Assembly: GCA_001899255.1 (NCBI GenBank)
Contig: MKVX01000018.1
Coordinates: forward strand, 1,055,150-1,119,149
From: Rhizobiales bacterium 62-47
Lineage (GTDB): Bacteria > Pseudomonadota > Alphaproteobacteria > Rhizobiales > Xanthobacteraceae
Direction: 5' to 3'
DNA: 64,000 nucleotides
The position numbers were made by a program, and so were the translations under genes. How positions within the stretch are numbered: the stretch's first letter is position 1; every line of letters begins with the position of its first letter. A model generated the notes under the pieces. It was not told the DNA's origin, did no database searches, and saw nothing but the letters and a program-made list of their open reading frames with translations. This document shows positions 50,862 through 60,089 of this stretch, one piece after another.

Positions 50862-52130
50862 TCACTCGTACCGCAATGCTTCGACGGGATCGAGGCGTGC
50901 GGCACGCCACGAGGGATACAGCGTCGCCAGGAACGACAAGGTCAGCGCCATGATGACCACGGCGGTCGTTTCACCGACATCGATGACCGCCGGCAGCTTC
51001 GACAGGAAATACAGTTCCGGCGAGAACAGCTCGGTATTGGTCATCCACGACAGGAATTGCCGGATCGATTCAATGTTCAGACACACCAGCAACCCGACGA
51101 TAAATCCGGTCAGCGTGCCGACCACGCCGATGGCAGCGCCGGTGATGAGGAATATCCGCATGATGGAACCTTGCGAGGCCCCCATGGTGCGCAGGATGGC
51201 GATATCGCTGCCCTTGTCCTTCACCAGCATGATGAGGCCGGAGATGATGTTGAGCGCGGCCACCAGCACGATCAGCGTCAGGATCAGGAACATGACGTTG
51301 CGCTCGACCTGCAGCGCGTTGAAGAAGGTCGAATTGCGTTGCCGCCAATCGACCATGAAAATTGGCCGCCCCGCGGCCTCGGCAATCGATTTGCGGAATT
51401 GGTCGATCTTGTCGGGATTGGTGGTGTAGACCTCGATCGACGTCACATCGTTTGCGCGATTGAAATAGGCCTGCGCCTCGGCGAGCGGCATGAACACCAT
51501 TGTCGAGTCATATTCCGACATGCCGATTTCGAAGACCGCGGCGACCTTGTAAGGCTTGATGCGCGGCGTCGTGCCCATCGGCGTCACCGCGCCCCTCGGC
51601 GCGACCAGCGTGATGTTGTCGCCGGCATGAATCGAAAGCTGATCGGCGAGCCGGCGGCCGATCGCTACGCCCTGCGCATCGTCGAAGCCTTCCAGCGTGC
51701 CCTGCTTGATGTTCTTGGCGATCGACGTGATGTTATCGAGATCGCCGGCGCGGATGCCGCGCACCAGTACGCCCGAGGCATTGAAGGGAGAAGACGCCAG
51801 CGCCTGCCCGTCCACCACCGGCGCAGCCAGTCGAATGCCCGCCACCTGATTGATGCGATCGGCGACATCCTTCCAGTCGGTCAGCGGGCTCTCCAGCGGC
51901 TGCACCAGCAGGTGCCCGTTCAGCCCGAGGATCTTGTCGAGCAGTTCCTTGCGGAAGCCGTTCATCACCGCCATCACGATGATCAACGTCGCGACGCCGA
52001 GCATGATGCCGAGAAACGAGAACCCGGCGATGACCGAGATGAATCCTTCCTTGCGCCGCGCCCGCAGATAACGCTTCGACAGCAGCCATTCGAAGGCCGC
52101 GAAAGGTGGGGTTCGAACTGGCTCGCTCAT
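50862..52130 (-). CDS. lolC: Lipoprotein-releasing ABC transporter permease LolC/LolE
   Basis: A 422-residue inner-membrane permease. One N-terminal helix ([34 protein letters not shown]) is followed by a large periplasmic MacB-PCD-type domain (about residues 55–270) and three C-terminal helices ([20 protein letters not shown] onward). Alphaproteobacteria typically carry a single LolC/E-type permease (LolF-like) acting as a homodimer, in contrast to the LolC plus LolE pair of E. coli. Only one is present here. The start MSEPV at 52130 was preferred because a GGAT precedes it; ATG 52142 is also possible. Followed directly by lolD. Confidence 0.92.
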   Translation of the reverse strand: MSEPVRTPPFAAFEWLLSKRYLRARRKEGFISVIAGFSFLGIMLGVATLIIVMAVMNGFRKELLDKILGLNGHLLVQPLESPLTDWKDVADRINQVAGIRLAAPVVDGQALASSPFNASGVLVRGIRAGDLDNITSIAKNIKQGTLEGFDDAQGVAIGRRLADQLSIHAGDNITLVAPRGAVTPMGTTPRIKPYKVAAVFEIGMSEYDSTMVFMPLAEAQAYFNRANDVTSIEVYTTNPDKIDQFRKSIAEAAGRPIFMVDWRQRNSTFFNALQVERNVMFLILTLIVLVAALNIISGLIMLVKDKGSDIAILRTMGASQGSIMRIFLITGAAIGVVGTLTGFIVGLLVCLNIESIRQFLSWMTNTELFSPELYFLSKLPAVIDVGETTAVVIMALTLSFLATLYPSWRAARLDPVEALRYE

Positions 52131-52228
52131 GGCATCATCCATCGTTCGAATTTCACACGATTCGGGCTAATTCTAGCCGCGCCAACTGGCAATGTCCGCG
52201 AGCGGACGGTGGATAAATCATCACAACT

Positions 52229-53554
52229 TCAATGCGGCGCCGTCAGCCGCACCACCACATCCGCAAGACTCAGCATCTCGCGCGAACCATCGCCGCGCTG
52301 CTTGAGCTCGACCTTGCCTTCCGCCAAACCGCGCGGGCCGATCATGACCTGCCACGGAATGCCGATCAGGTCAGCGGTCGCGAACTTGCCGCCGGGCCGC
52401 TGATCGGTGTCGTCGTACAGCACATCGGCGCCCTTAGCGGTCAACTCGCGATAGAGCTGCTCGCACGCGGCGTCGGTCTCGCTCGCGCCCTGCTTCAGGT
52501 TGAGGATGGCGACGCGGAACGGCGCCACCGCTTCCGGCCACTTGATGCCGGCATCGTCGTGGCACGCTTCGATGATGGCGCCAACGAGGCGCGACACGCC
52601 GACGCCGTAGGAACCGCCGTGGATGGGCACTTCGACGCCGTCCGGGCCGGCAACCAGCGCCTTCATCGAGTCGGAATACTTGGTGCCGAAGTAGAAGATC
52701 TGGCCGACTTCGATACCGCGCGTATTGACGCGGCGATCTTCCGGCACCTCGCGCTCGAAACGCGCGGCATCGTGCACGTCTTCGGTGGCTGCGTAGACGC
52801 TGGTCCATTGCTTGATAATCGGCGTCAGGTCGCCGTCGTAATCGGTATCGGCGCCGGGCACCGGCAGGTTCAGCACTTCGCGATCGCAGAACACGCCGGA
52901 CTCGCCGGTCTCCGCCAGCACGATGAATTCGTGGCTGAGATCACCGCCGATCGGGCCGGTCTCCGCGCGCATCGGAATCGCCTTCAGCCCCATCCGCGCG
53001 AACGTCCGCAGATACGCCACGAACATCTTGTTGTAGGAGCGCCGTGCGCCGGCCTCGTCGAGATCGAACGAATAGGCATCCTTCATGAGGAATTCACGGC
53101 CGCGCATCACGCCGAAGCGCGGGCGCTGCTCATCGCGGAACTTCCACTGGATATGGTAGAGATTGAGCGGCAGGCCCTTGTACGATTTCACGTAGCTGCG
53201 GAAGATCTCGGTGATCATTTCCTCGTTGGTCGGCCCGTAGAGCAATTCGCGCTTGTGGCGGTCGGCGATGCGCAGCATCTCCGGGCCATAAGCATCGTAG
53301 CGGCCGCTCTCGCGCCACAAGTCGGCCAATTGCAAGGTCGGCATCAGCAGTTCGATGGCGCCGGCGCGATCCTGCTCCTCGCGGACGATCTGCTCGATCT
53401 TCTTCAGCACGCGAAAGCCCAGCGGCAGCCAGGCATAAATGCCGGCGGCCTCCTGCCGCATCATGCCCGCGCGCAGCATCAGCCGATGCGAGACAATTTC
53501 GGCCTCCTTGGGATTTTCCTTCAGGATGGGCAACAAGAACCGCGACAATCGCAT
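52229..53554 (-). CDS. proS: Prolyl-tRNA synthetase (short bacterial form)
   Basis: A 441-residue class II synthetase. It starts [34 protein letters not shown]; motif 2 lies in [28 protein letters not shown]; and a motif 3-like [16 protein letters not shown] comes near residue 325. It lacks the ~180-residue editing insertion of E. coli ProS, as is usual in alphaproteobacteria, where free-standing editing proteins take over. Start at 53554, chosen over an upstream Met. Followed by lolC/E (98 bp). Confidence 0.96.
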   Translation of the reverse strand: MRLSRFLLPILKENPKEAEIVSHRLMLRAGMMRQEAAGIYAWLPLGFRVLKKIEQIVREEQDRAGAIELLMPTLQLADLWRESGRYDAYGPEMLRIADRHKRELLYGPTNEEMITEIFRSYVKSYKGLPLNLYHIQWKFRDEQRPRFGVMRGREFLMKDAYSFDLDEAGARRSYNKMFVAYLRTFARMGLKAIPMRAETGPIGGDLSHEFIVLAETGESGVFCDREVLNLPVPGADTDYDGDLTPIIKQWTSVYAATEDVHDAARFEREVPEDRRVNTRGIEVGQIFYFGTKYSDSMKALVAGPDGVEVPIHGGSYGVGVSRLVGAIIEACHDDAGIKWPEAVAPFRVAILNLKQGASETDAACEQLYRELTAKGADVLYDDTDQRPGGKFATADLIGIPWQVMIGPRGLAEGKVELKQRGDGSREMLSLADVVVRLTAPH

Positions 53555-53708
53555 GGGGACGCTCAAGAATCGGTTGGCATTGGGGATTGCCGCAGTGAAA
53601 GCGGATCGGCGGGCAAAACACAAGGGTTGCCACGACGCAGCCCTGCGAAAACGGCGGAATTCCGGCCACTTTTACGCGAGAGGCGACAGAAGTTGCGGTT
53701 TGGCGGCG

Positions 53709-55283
53709 TTATTTGATCAGGATCGGCGCGTCGACATCGACGACATCGAAATCCGAGACACGCACCGCGAGCCCAAGCGACCAGCGGCCCGCCGCCGGCG
53801 CGGTCATCGTCGCCTGCCATTGACCTGCCGGAGTCATCCGCGCCTCCGTCGCGATGCGCTCGATGCCAAGCTCGGCATTCTCCAGCGTCACGGTGACAGC
53901 CTGCGCTGTCAGCAGACGTTCGTCCGGTGTTTGCAAATTGATCGAAATATCCTGAGGTCCGGCTCGCCCTGGCGCGATCGTGACGTCGGCCATCAGTTTG
54001 TCGGTATGCAGATGCGTGAAGAACGGTTCGGCTGGCGGTGGCAACGCCCTCGGCGGTGGCGTGAAACGCCATAGCCCGACAACGCCGAGGATGGCGGCGG
54101 CCACCACCAGTTCGGCGACGATCGAACGCCGCATCGCATGATGCGCCGGCGCTTCTCCACGTGCGACGCGCGGCGTCAATGCGGCGCGATTCCACAACGC
54201 CAGCGAAAACAGCACGACGAGCAGGGCCAGCTTGATGCTCAGCACGCGCCCGTAATCTGTCTTCCACATCGCTTCGACGTGCGCCACCTGCACGACGGCG
54301 AGCAGCACGCCACTGACGACCAGCGCGCCTACAGCATAAGGAATGACACGCGAGAAGCGTTGGAGTGTTGTCGTCGCGTCGACTCCGGGCTTGCGCATCG
54401 CGGCCAAGAGCGGCGGCAACGCGCCGATCCAGAACGCCAGGCTGACGCCGTGCAGAAACACCGCGCTGCCCATCAGCCAGCGCGGATTAGTCGTCGCGGC
54501 ATGGCCGCTCGATGCCAGCGCCAGTCCGACACCGACGAGGGCGACAAGCGAAAGCGCTCGAGCCATTGTGGCGCGGCAGTTGATGGCAACGAGACCTAGC
54601 GCCAGGGCAATAGCGGCAATGGCCATCGCGCGCCCGAACGATCCGCCCGCGCCCGCGCGCCAGACGTCCAGCGATGCAATTCCGGACAGCGGCACGGCAA
54701 GAGCGTCTAGCCCCTGCAAGCCCACCGCAGCGACTAACGCCGCCAGCGCCGGCAACATCGACACACACGCGACACGTCGCGGCCAATCTGCGGACGATAT
54801 CGGTTGCAACCACGTTGCGAAGAACGCGCCGCCAACGCCGACGAACAATCCGACATAGACCAGCAGCCGCGCCAGCCAGATCGCAACGCGCACCGGCGCG
54901 CCTTCCGCATCGGCAATCTGAGGCGTGGCCACCTGACGACTGCCGACATAGAACGTCAACGCACCGCCGATCGGATGCCCATCCGCGGAGATCACGCGCC
55001 AGCTCAGGACGTAGGCGCCCTCACTCAGCGACGAAGGCATGTTGACGACGAGCCGCGCGCCGTCGCGCACGATTTCGCTGATCGGCGAGACGACGCTGTT
55101 ACCCACGAGGCGAACGGTCAGAGGCTCGACCGGTTCGTTGAACGTCAGCGTCACCTTGGCAGGTGAATGCGCCAGCACGGCGGTGTTGGCGGGATCGCTG
55201 CCGGTCAGGCTGGCATGGGCCAACGCCACCGTAGGCATCAGCAGCCACAGCAACATCCATGCGATCCGCGCCAGAGCTTTCAC
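53709..55283 (-). CDS. CopC–CopD fusion, copper import/resistance protein
   Basis: A 524-residue inner-membrane protein. The signal peptide should be cut before His23 (ALA/HASLTGSDP), giving the N-terminal histidine that CopC domains use for Cu(II); the second ligand region is SADGHPIGGALTFYVG (about 105–120). The CopC domain ends near residue 125. CopD-like helices follow from about 135 to 400, with a soluble C-terminal domain (about 420–524) of immunoglobulin-like character. Last gene of the copper cluster. Similar fusions (YcnJ, PcoCD-like) are linked to copper uptake. 16 bp after the YcnI gene. Confidence 0.85.
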   Translation of the reverse strand: MKALARIAWMLLWLLMPTVALAHASLTGSDPANTAVLAHSPAKVTLTFNEPVEPLTVRLVGNSVVSPISEIVRDGARLVVNMPSSLSEGAYVLSWRVISADGHPIGGALTFYVGSRQVATPQIADAEGAPVRVAIWLARLLVYVGLFVGVGGAFFATWLQPISSADWPRRVACVSMLPALAALVAAVGLQGLDALAVPLSGIASLDVWRAGAGGSFGRAMAIAAIALALGLVAINCRATMARALSLVALVGVGLALASSGHAATTNPRWLMGSAVFLHGVSLAFWIGALPPLLAAMRKPGVDATTTLQRFSRVIPYAVGALVVSGVLLAVVQVAHVEAMWKTDYGRVLSIKLALLVVLFSLALWNRAALTPRVARGEAPAHHAMRRSIVAELVVAAAILGVVGLWRFTPPPRALPPPAEPFFTHLHTDKLMADVTIAPGRAGPQDISINLQTPDERLLTAQAVTVTLENAELGIERIATEARMTPAGQWQATMTAPAAGRWSLGLAVRVSDFDVVDVDAPILIK

Positions 55284-55299
55284 CGCCGCGCCGCCATGC

Positions 55300-55833
55300 C
55301 TATTGGCCCTTGGCCTTCAACCGGATGAACGGCGCCGGCTCGCGCAATTTGTCGGCATCTTGTCCGCTGGCCGGAATCTCGATCCAGCGATGCACGCCCT
55401 TTTCGCATTCCTGCACGATGGGGAAGTACAGGTTTTGCCCCGCTTTGTCTGGCAGCCGCACGATCATGCCGAACGTGTCGTAGAGATTGTCTGGCAGTGG
55501 GCCGCCGCGCCACGCCACTTCATCGACGACTTCGCTGACGGTCCCGCCGTGCGGACCCGCCTTGGGCGTGTCGAGTTTCTTCATCTTGATGTCGACGTTC
55601 CAGCCCGGCTTCATCTGCGGCTTGGCCGAGATGATACCGTCCGGCAGTTTGACACGCACCGCAACGGTGGCACTGCCGTCGCAGCCATGCGGTACGCTAA
55701 AGGCGAGCTGGAAATAGCTGTCGGCTGTCGCCTCGCGCGGCTGCACCGTCACATGCGCCGCCGCGGGCACCCCAAGCATCGAGGCCGCCAGCACGCTGGC
55801 GACACCCGCGACCCGTTGTATCGATATACGCAT
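55300..55833 (-). CDS. YcnI-family (DUF1775) copper-binding protein
   Basis: A 177-residue periplasmic protein. The signal peptide is cut before His27 (AAA/HVTVQPREA), leaving the N-terminal histidine. With the tryptophan in KPGWNVDIK, this forms the mono-histidine brace that binds Cu(II) in Bacillus YcnI. Its ATG overlaps the stop of the PCu(A)C gene by one base, so the two are translationally coupled. CopC–CopD follows after 16 bp. Together they hand copper from periplasm to the inner membrane. Confidence 0.85.
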   Translation of the reverse strand: MRISIQRVAGVASVLAASMLGVPAAAHVTVQPREATADSYFQLAFSVPHGCDGSATVAVRVKLPDGIISAKPQMKPGWNVDIKMKKLDTPKAGPHGGTVSEVVDEVAWRGGPLPDNLYDTFGMIVRLPDKAGQNLYFPIVQECEKGVHRWIEIPASGQDADKLREPAPFIRLKAKGQ

Positions 55834-56375
55834 TACATTTTGCCTCCCGAATGTCCGGTCATTGCCTTGTCGTCCATATGCCCGCCCCCGCTGGCTCCTT
55901 GCGGACCTTGTGCGCCGATACCGCCGACGTCGAGCGTCACATCGACCTTGCCGGCTTTCTCGAACTGCAGCGTCACCGGCACCTTGTCGCCCTGCTTGAG
56001 CGGATGCTTCAAATCCATCAGCATCAGGTGGTAGCCGCCCGGCGCCAGCTTCACCGACTTGCCCGGAGCAATGGCCAGTCCGCCGTCAACCGGATGCATC
56101 TTCATCACGCCGTTCTCGACGCTCATCTGGTGGACTTCCAGCCTTCCAGCCGCGTCGGTCGAGCCGCCCACCAGTTTGTCCGGTGCGCTGCCCTTGTTTT
56201 CCACAATGAGATAACCGCCGCCGACCTTGGCTCCGCCGGGTGTCGCGCGCGTCCAGGCCTGCGATATCACCAGATCGCCGGCCTTGACCTCCTGCGCGTA
56301 AGAGACGGAGGTCAGTCCGAGCGAAACGAACAACAGCGTCCCGAGCAGAACGTGTTTGGATGGAGAGCGATGCAT
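55833..56375 (-). CDS. PCu(A)C-family periplasmic copper chaperone
   Basis: A 180-residue exported Cu(I) chaperone. A signal peptide (about 1–27, ending SYA) is followed by the cupredoxin-like domain. The metal site is H82-x10-M93-x22-H116-x-M118, close to the family pattern H(M)x10Mx21HxM. Such proteins deliver copper to cytochrome oxidase CuA/CuB sites. AAGGAG lies before ATG 56375, choosing it over a Met five codons upstream. A short Gly/His/Met tail (GGGHMDDKAMTGHSGGKM) may bind extra copper. Between the TonB receptor and YcnI. Confidence 0.9.
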   Translation of the reverse strand: MHRSPSKHVLLGTLLFVSLGLTSVSYAQEVKAGDLVISQAWTRATPGGAKVGGGYLIVENKGSAPDKLVGGSTDAAGRLEVHQMSVENGVMKMHPVDGGLAIAPGKSVKLAPGGYHLMLMDLKHPLKQGDKVPVTLQFEKAGKVDVTLDVGGIGAQGPQGASGGGHMDDKAMTGHSGGKM

Positions 56376-56461
56376 GATTTTCTCCTTCATTGGTTCGATG
56401 TTTCGATTGTCGCGGATCGTTCGGTGCCCCAACACCGCGCGATCCGTGGTTTGAGAGATGG

Positions 56462-58663
56462 TCACCACCTGACCTTGAACCCAGCATAGACGGCGCGGCC
56501 GGTGCCAGGTTCAAACAACGGTGAAGTCGGCGTCGCCCGATCGATGATCGATGCCGATGCGATGTACGCCTTGTTGGCGATGTTGCGCGCTTCGATGTAG
56601 CCGGAATAGGTGCCGCCGTTGTCGAAGCCCGCCTTCAGGCCGTAGATGGCGTAAGGCTCGGTCGCCAGCGTGTTGGCGCTGTCGACGTAATAGGCCTGCG
56701 GCACCCATTCGAGATTCGGCCCAACATAGAACCCGCTCGGATGCTTGTAGAGAAGTTCGGCACGAAGCAGGTGACGCGGTGCGCCCGGCAGCAGATTGTT
56801 GCCGAACACGGGATCGTTGTCGAAGCGGAAATCGCTGAAGGTGTATGCAAAATTCAGCCAGATCTTGTCGGGTTGATCGCCGCGGGTGAAGACGTTCTTG
56901 AACAGCGCAACGCCCGCCCCCGCTTCGATGCCCTGATGCATGGTGCGATCGGCATTGGTCACGTTGCAATTGCCGAACGCACTGTAGAGACACAACAGCT
57001 CATTCCGGATCTGTGCGTGATAGGCCGTCAGTTCCCATTTGAAATCCGGACGCTGGCCACGCGTACCGATCTCATAGGTCGTGGCGGTTTGTGCCAGGAT
57101 GCTGGTGAACGGAATGGTCGGGATGCCTGGCCCCGATGCACTCTCGCCGAAACTCGGCACTTCGGCGCTGCGCGATACGTTGGCATACACCTGCCACGTC
57201 GGATCGACGTTCCACAGCAATCCGCCTTTCGGGCTCCAGATGTTGAATTCGGTCGAGCCGGATTGACTTTGGAACCGCGCCAACCGGTCACGCGTCGCAT
57301 ACAGGAACTGCGTCCCCGTCACCGCCGCGACGTTTGGCAGGAAGTAGAACGAATCCTCGACATAGGCCGCAGTGTTCTTCGAACTGTCGATCGATGACGA
57401 CAGCAGCGCACCCTTCTGTCCGCCGATATTGGCGAACTGCTGATTGTCGATACTTCCATTGATGACGTTGACGCCCGCGATCAGCCGATTGCGGTAGCCA
57501 CCGATCATGCGGTCGTCCGTCGCCCGCACATAGCCGCCGTAATCCTGATAGCGATAATCCAGCCACTGGAAGATCGGATGCATCAGATGGCGATCGATCC
57601 CGAACAGACCGAAATCCACCGTAGTGTTATCGAAACGTATGGTCGTCTTGTTTGCGAGGCGAACCGTGTCGATGTTGCGCTGCTGGTCACCCGAGATATT
57701 TCCCGGCGCCGCAGCCTCCGGCGTTGTCAGGGCTGACATCTTGGTGACGGTGCCGGGAATCCGCTGCCGCACGTCGTTGGCATTGAGATAGAACCGCGTT
57801 TCGAAATCCGGCGAGAATTGATAACCGACGTTGCCACTCATCCGCGTCGCCTGGCCGAAGCTGTGATCGCGGAAACCTTCGGCGGCTTGCGTCGAAGCCG
57901 TGACGAAGCCGTCCCATGGGCCGTTTGTGCCGCCAGCGTTCGCCTGCAATCGGCGGAATCCGAACGCGCCGAAATCAACGCTCGCGCCGTTGACGAACGG
58001 ATCACGCCCCGTCGGCGTCACGAAGTTGATGGCGCCGCCCAGCGAATTCGCGCCGAAGCGTAGCGCGTTGCCGCCCTTGAACACCTCGACATATTTGTAG
58101 GCCGTGGGATCGATTTCCTGGAAATCGCCGTAGCCGTCGGCGGTGTTGATCGGGATGCCGTCCATGTAAAGCTGCACGCCGCGCAGATGGAAGTTGCGCG
58201 ACAGGCTGGAACCTCGGATCGACAGGCGGGTGTCGTCGCCCCACTTCGGCTGGACGAACACGCCCGGCACATAGTCCAGCACGTCCTTGATCGTATTGGC
58301 CACGGTCGAGGTCTTATAGTCATCCGCGGTCACCAGCGTCACCGCTCCGGGATATTGCTGGAGTTCGCGCAGCGCCTGCTGGGCCGTCGCCACGGTGAGC
58401 GATCCGGGCATGGCCGGGACGACAACGTGGGACGTCGGCGTCGCCGCGACGACGCGGCGCGTTGCCTGCGCGGATTGCCGGGCCGCACGCAACGCGCGCG
58501 CAGGTTGCTGGCGTTTTTGCTGTGGCGCGTCGATTGTCACCGGCGGTAGCGAACTGGCGGAGTTTGACTGCGCAATCGATGGCGGCGCCGCGACGGCAGT
58601 TGCACATGCGGCGAGCACGACGCTTAACGCGCCGCGCCCTCTCGAAATTGAGCGGCAAGACAT
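56462..58663 (-). CDS. TonB-dependent outer-membrane receptor, probably for copper or a copper chelate
   Basis: A 733-residue barrel. A signal peptide (ending about SIAQ, residue 32) is followed by a Ala/Arg-rich linker (about 45–90) and the plug domain (about 100–240: IKDVLDYVPGVFVQPKWGDDTRLSIRGSSLS, NALRFGANSLGGAINF). 22 strands then lead to the C-terminal RAVYAGFKVRW, ending in an aromatic residue as BamA needs. No N-terminal STN/signalling domain was recognised, so it should not be transcriptionally self-regulating. It resembles FecA-type siderophore receptors, but its operon is entirely copper-related. It lies 86 bp upstream of the PCu(A)C gene. Confidence 0.85.
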   Translation of the reverse strand: MSCRSISRGRGALSVVLAACATAVAAPPSIAQSNSASSLPPVTIDAPQQKRQQPARALRAARQSAQATRRVVAATPTSHVVVPAMPGSLTVATAQQALRELQQYPGAVTLVTADDYKTSTVANTIKDVLDYVPGVFVQPKWGDDTRLSIRGSSLSRNFHLRGVQLYMDGIPINTADGYGDFQEIDPTAYKYVEVFKGGNALRFGANSLGGAINFVTPTGRDPFVNGASVDFGAFGFRRLQANAGGTNGPWDGFVTASTQAAEGFRDHSFGQATRMSGNVGYQFSPDFETRFYLNANDVRQRIPGTVTKMSALTTPEAAAPGNISGDQQRNIDTVRLANKTTIRFDNTTVDFGLFGIDRHLMHPIFQWLDYRYQDYGGYVRATDDRMIGGYRNRLIAGVNVINGSIDNQQFANIGGQKGALLSSSIDSSKNTAAYVEDSFYFLPNVAAVTGTQFLYATRDRLARFQSQSGSTEFNIWSPKGGLLWNVDPTWQVYANVSRSAEVPSFGESASGPGIPTIPFTSILAQTATTYEIGTRGQRPDFKWELTAYHAQIRNELLCLYSAFGNCNVTNADRTMHQGIEAGAGVALFKNVFTRGDQPDKIWLNFAYTFSDFRFDNDPVFGNNLLPGAPRHLLRAELLYKHPSGFYVGPNLEWVPQAYYVDSANTLATEPYAIYGLKAGFDNGGTYSGYIEARNIANKAYIASASIIDRATPTSPLFEPGTGRAVYAGFKVRW

Positions 58664-58753
58664 TGGAAATTCCTGATTGCCGACCTAGCGTCGGCGGATT
58701 CGATTGCTCAAATTGCAGCGGATGAGCCGCTGCAACCGTGAAACGTGGATCGA

Positions 58754-59125
58754 TCAGGAAAGTACGGGAGGGCCACGCGCCTGCGCATTGGAGGCCGTGC
58801 GCAACAACGGCAATGCCGGTGCTGCATCGAACCAGACGACGGTTGCCGTCGGGCGTTCGAGTTTGCTGAACGAGGATTGGGGATCGTCGGTTGGTGTGAC
58901 GGTCTGCGCGACACAACACAGACTGCAGCAACCGCCCTGTGCCTGCTGTTGATCCGACCGGCCATCTTGCGATGTCGCGCCAGCATCGTGCGAGCAGATC
59001 AGCGCCCCGGCAAGCGGATCGGAAGCGACTTGCGCTGCAGCCCAGCAGGCCGCAACCGGCGCAAAGAATTGCACCAGCAACGCAAGCATGACGATTGGAA
59101 GAAACCGTCCCAGCCGCCGTCGCAT
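58754..59125 (-). CDS. DUF2946-like small Cys-rich protein at the head of the copper cluster
   Basis: A 123-residue protein. A basic start and a hydrophobic segment (about residues 6–30, LGRFLPIVMLALLVQFFAP) act as a signal peptide or anchor. Cysteines and a histidine then cluster in ICSHDAG and GGCCSLCCVAQ, a plausible metal site. A variable acidic to proline-rich tail follows. Similar DUF2946 proteins accompany copper TonB receptors in alphaproteobacteria. It is the first gene of the minus-strand cluster, 90 bp before the receptor. Confidence 0.65.
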   Translation of the reverse strand: MRRRLGRFLPIVMLALLVQFFAPVAACWAAAQVASDPLAGALICSHDAGATSQDGRSDQQQAQGGCCSLCCVAQTVTPTDDPQSSFSKLERPTATVVWFDAAPALPLLRTASNAQARGPPVLS

Positions 59126-59507
59126 AATGAGCCCACCCTTCAGGTATTCGAACTACCACTCACAGAGTCGGGAGTCGAGGCGAGGTTCCCGACAAAGTGT
59201 CGCTGGCGTTCGATGGTTGCATCATTATCACGCAACCCCTGCTCCCAGATTGTCGCTGCACAAAGAAGCGGCCGAGCTCAGCGACCGACGCCAACATTCT
59301 ATCCGCGGCAGGTCGTCAGCGGCACTCACTTCACCCTCAAAGATCCATTATTCTGCGTTTGATTTCCAATTTGAACTTTTGTTCCGGAAGGTCGTGACAA
59401 AGCAAAAAAGATGGGCTACGACTCAAAGCTCAGGCAGCCCTCTGGGCGATAGTCTGGTGGTCCGAGTCTCGGGAGGAACCCTGGCGCGCATAAGCGGCGT
59501 CGCCCCG

Positions 59508-59590
59508 TACAATAGCAAAAAATCCAATCATTCGGGGAAATAGGGTCGACACAATTTTCCGAGCAGGGCTTTGGCCCTGCTCTCTTTTTT
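59508..59590 (+). ncRNA. Possible small RNA ending in a strong terminator
   Basis: TACAAT (59508–59513) is a good -10, but the -35 is poor. A transcript starting near 59520 would contain a weak hairpin (TCGG…AAAT with ATTTTCCGA) and end in a 9-bp GC-rich stem followed by a T-run at 59585–59590. No gene on the + strand needs this terminator, which is the main argument for an RNA gene. No similarity to a known RNA was recognised. A longer transcript beginning further upstream is equally possible. Confidence 0.35.
59561..59590 (+). terminator. Intrinsic terminator, plus strand
   Basis: GAGCAGGGC (59561–59569) pairs with GCCCTGCTC (59574–59582) around TTTG, followed by T/C then six Ts (59585–59590). 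The T-run lies only on the plus-strand side. Confidence 0.85.
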
Positions 59591-59633
59591 GAGCTTCAGC
59601 CAAGTCGCTGGCCAACCCACCACCGGTCACCAC

Positions 59634-59657
59634 AAGCGGGGTTCAGCCCCGCTTTTT
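59634..59657 (+). terminator. Second intrinsic terminator, plus strand
   Basis: AAGCGGGG (59634–59641) pairs with CCCCGCTT (59647–59654) around five bases and runs into five Ts (59653–59657). It follows the first terminator by 43 bp, so the pair would block read-through firmly. Confidence 0.75.
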
Positions 59658-59791
59658 GGTTTGAAGGTGCCGTGAGACGCCTGCCAATTCGGCGATCAAA
59701 TGCTCTGCGGCGTCAGGCAGCAAACCGCACAAGGAATACTCGGGTGCGGACGCGCGCGGCGTCAAATTCCACAATGCGGAAATGGCAGCGT

Positions 59792-60085
59792 TTAATATTT
59801 GCGCGTGTTCAGCGGCGAAAAACCCATCAGTTCGCTCAGCCGCCCAACATTCAGATAGCCCAGCCGATAGAACACCATGGCGACGGCGAAAATCACCGCC
59901 GAGATCACCGTGGTCCACAGCAGTTTGCGCGCCATCATCGTCTTGATCGGCGCACCGGGATCGCTGCCCGCAACGGTCTCGTCGCTTTCCGCCTGGCTGC
60001 GCACGCCGAACGGCAGCGTGAGAAACAGCACGATCCACCACAGCACGAAGTAAATCGCGAGAACCGACGAGATGGTATAGGCCAT
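59792..60085 (-). CDS. DUF1467-family small membrane protein
   Basis: A 97-residue protein with two membrane helices: about residues 3–25 (YTISSVLAIYFVLWWIVLFLTLP) and 58–78 (LLWTTVISAVIFAVAMVFYRL). These flank a loop with FGVRSQAESDETVAGSDPGAP, the family signature. Start at Met 60085 (MAYTISSV), 4 bp after the mce stop. DUF1467 genes are widely found next to mce and proS in alphaproteobacteria; function unknown. Confidence 0.85.
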   Translation of the reverse strand: MAYTISSVLAIYFVLWWIVLFLTLPFGVRSQAESDETVAGSDPGAPIKTMMARKLLWTTVISAVIFAVAMVFYRLGYLNVGRLSELMGFSPLNTRKY

Positions 60086-60089
60086 GGCG

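Larger units (their letters stand above)
59126..59791. other. 666-bp gene-free region upstream of the copper cluster
   Basis: No convincing protein gene; short frames lack coding character. The stretch around 59340–59420 is visibly AT-richer than its surroundings. It should hold the copper-cluster promoter; CGACA/TGTCG at 59190–59202 is a possible operator half-pair about 65 bp before the DUF2946 start. The right half holds a possible small RNA and two plus-strand terminators. Confidence 0.6.

Noticed and set aside
59370-59381. GAAC-TTTT-GTTC palindrome as a LexA box
   Set aside because: Alphaproteobacterial LexA sites are direct repeats with 7-bp spacing; this is an inverted repeat with a 4-bp spacer.
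59088-59543. 151-codon frame on the plus strand as a gene
   Set aside because: Composition is low in hydrophobic residues and rich in Arg/Ser, no ribosome binding site was seen, and it overlaps the copper-cluster promoter region.
59380-59560. 6S, SRP, tmRNA or RNase P RNA in the gene-free region
   Set aside because: I compared the visible stems with what I remember of each family and found no diagnostic loop or tag sequence.
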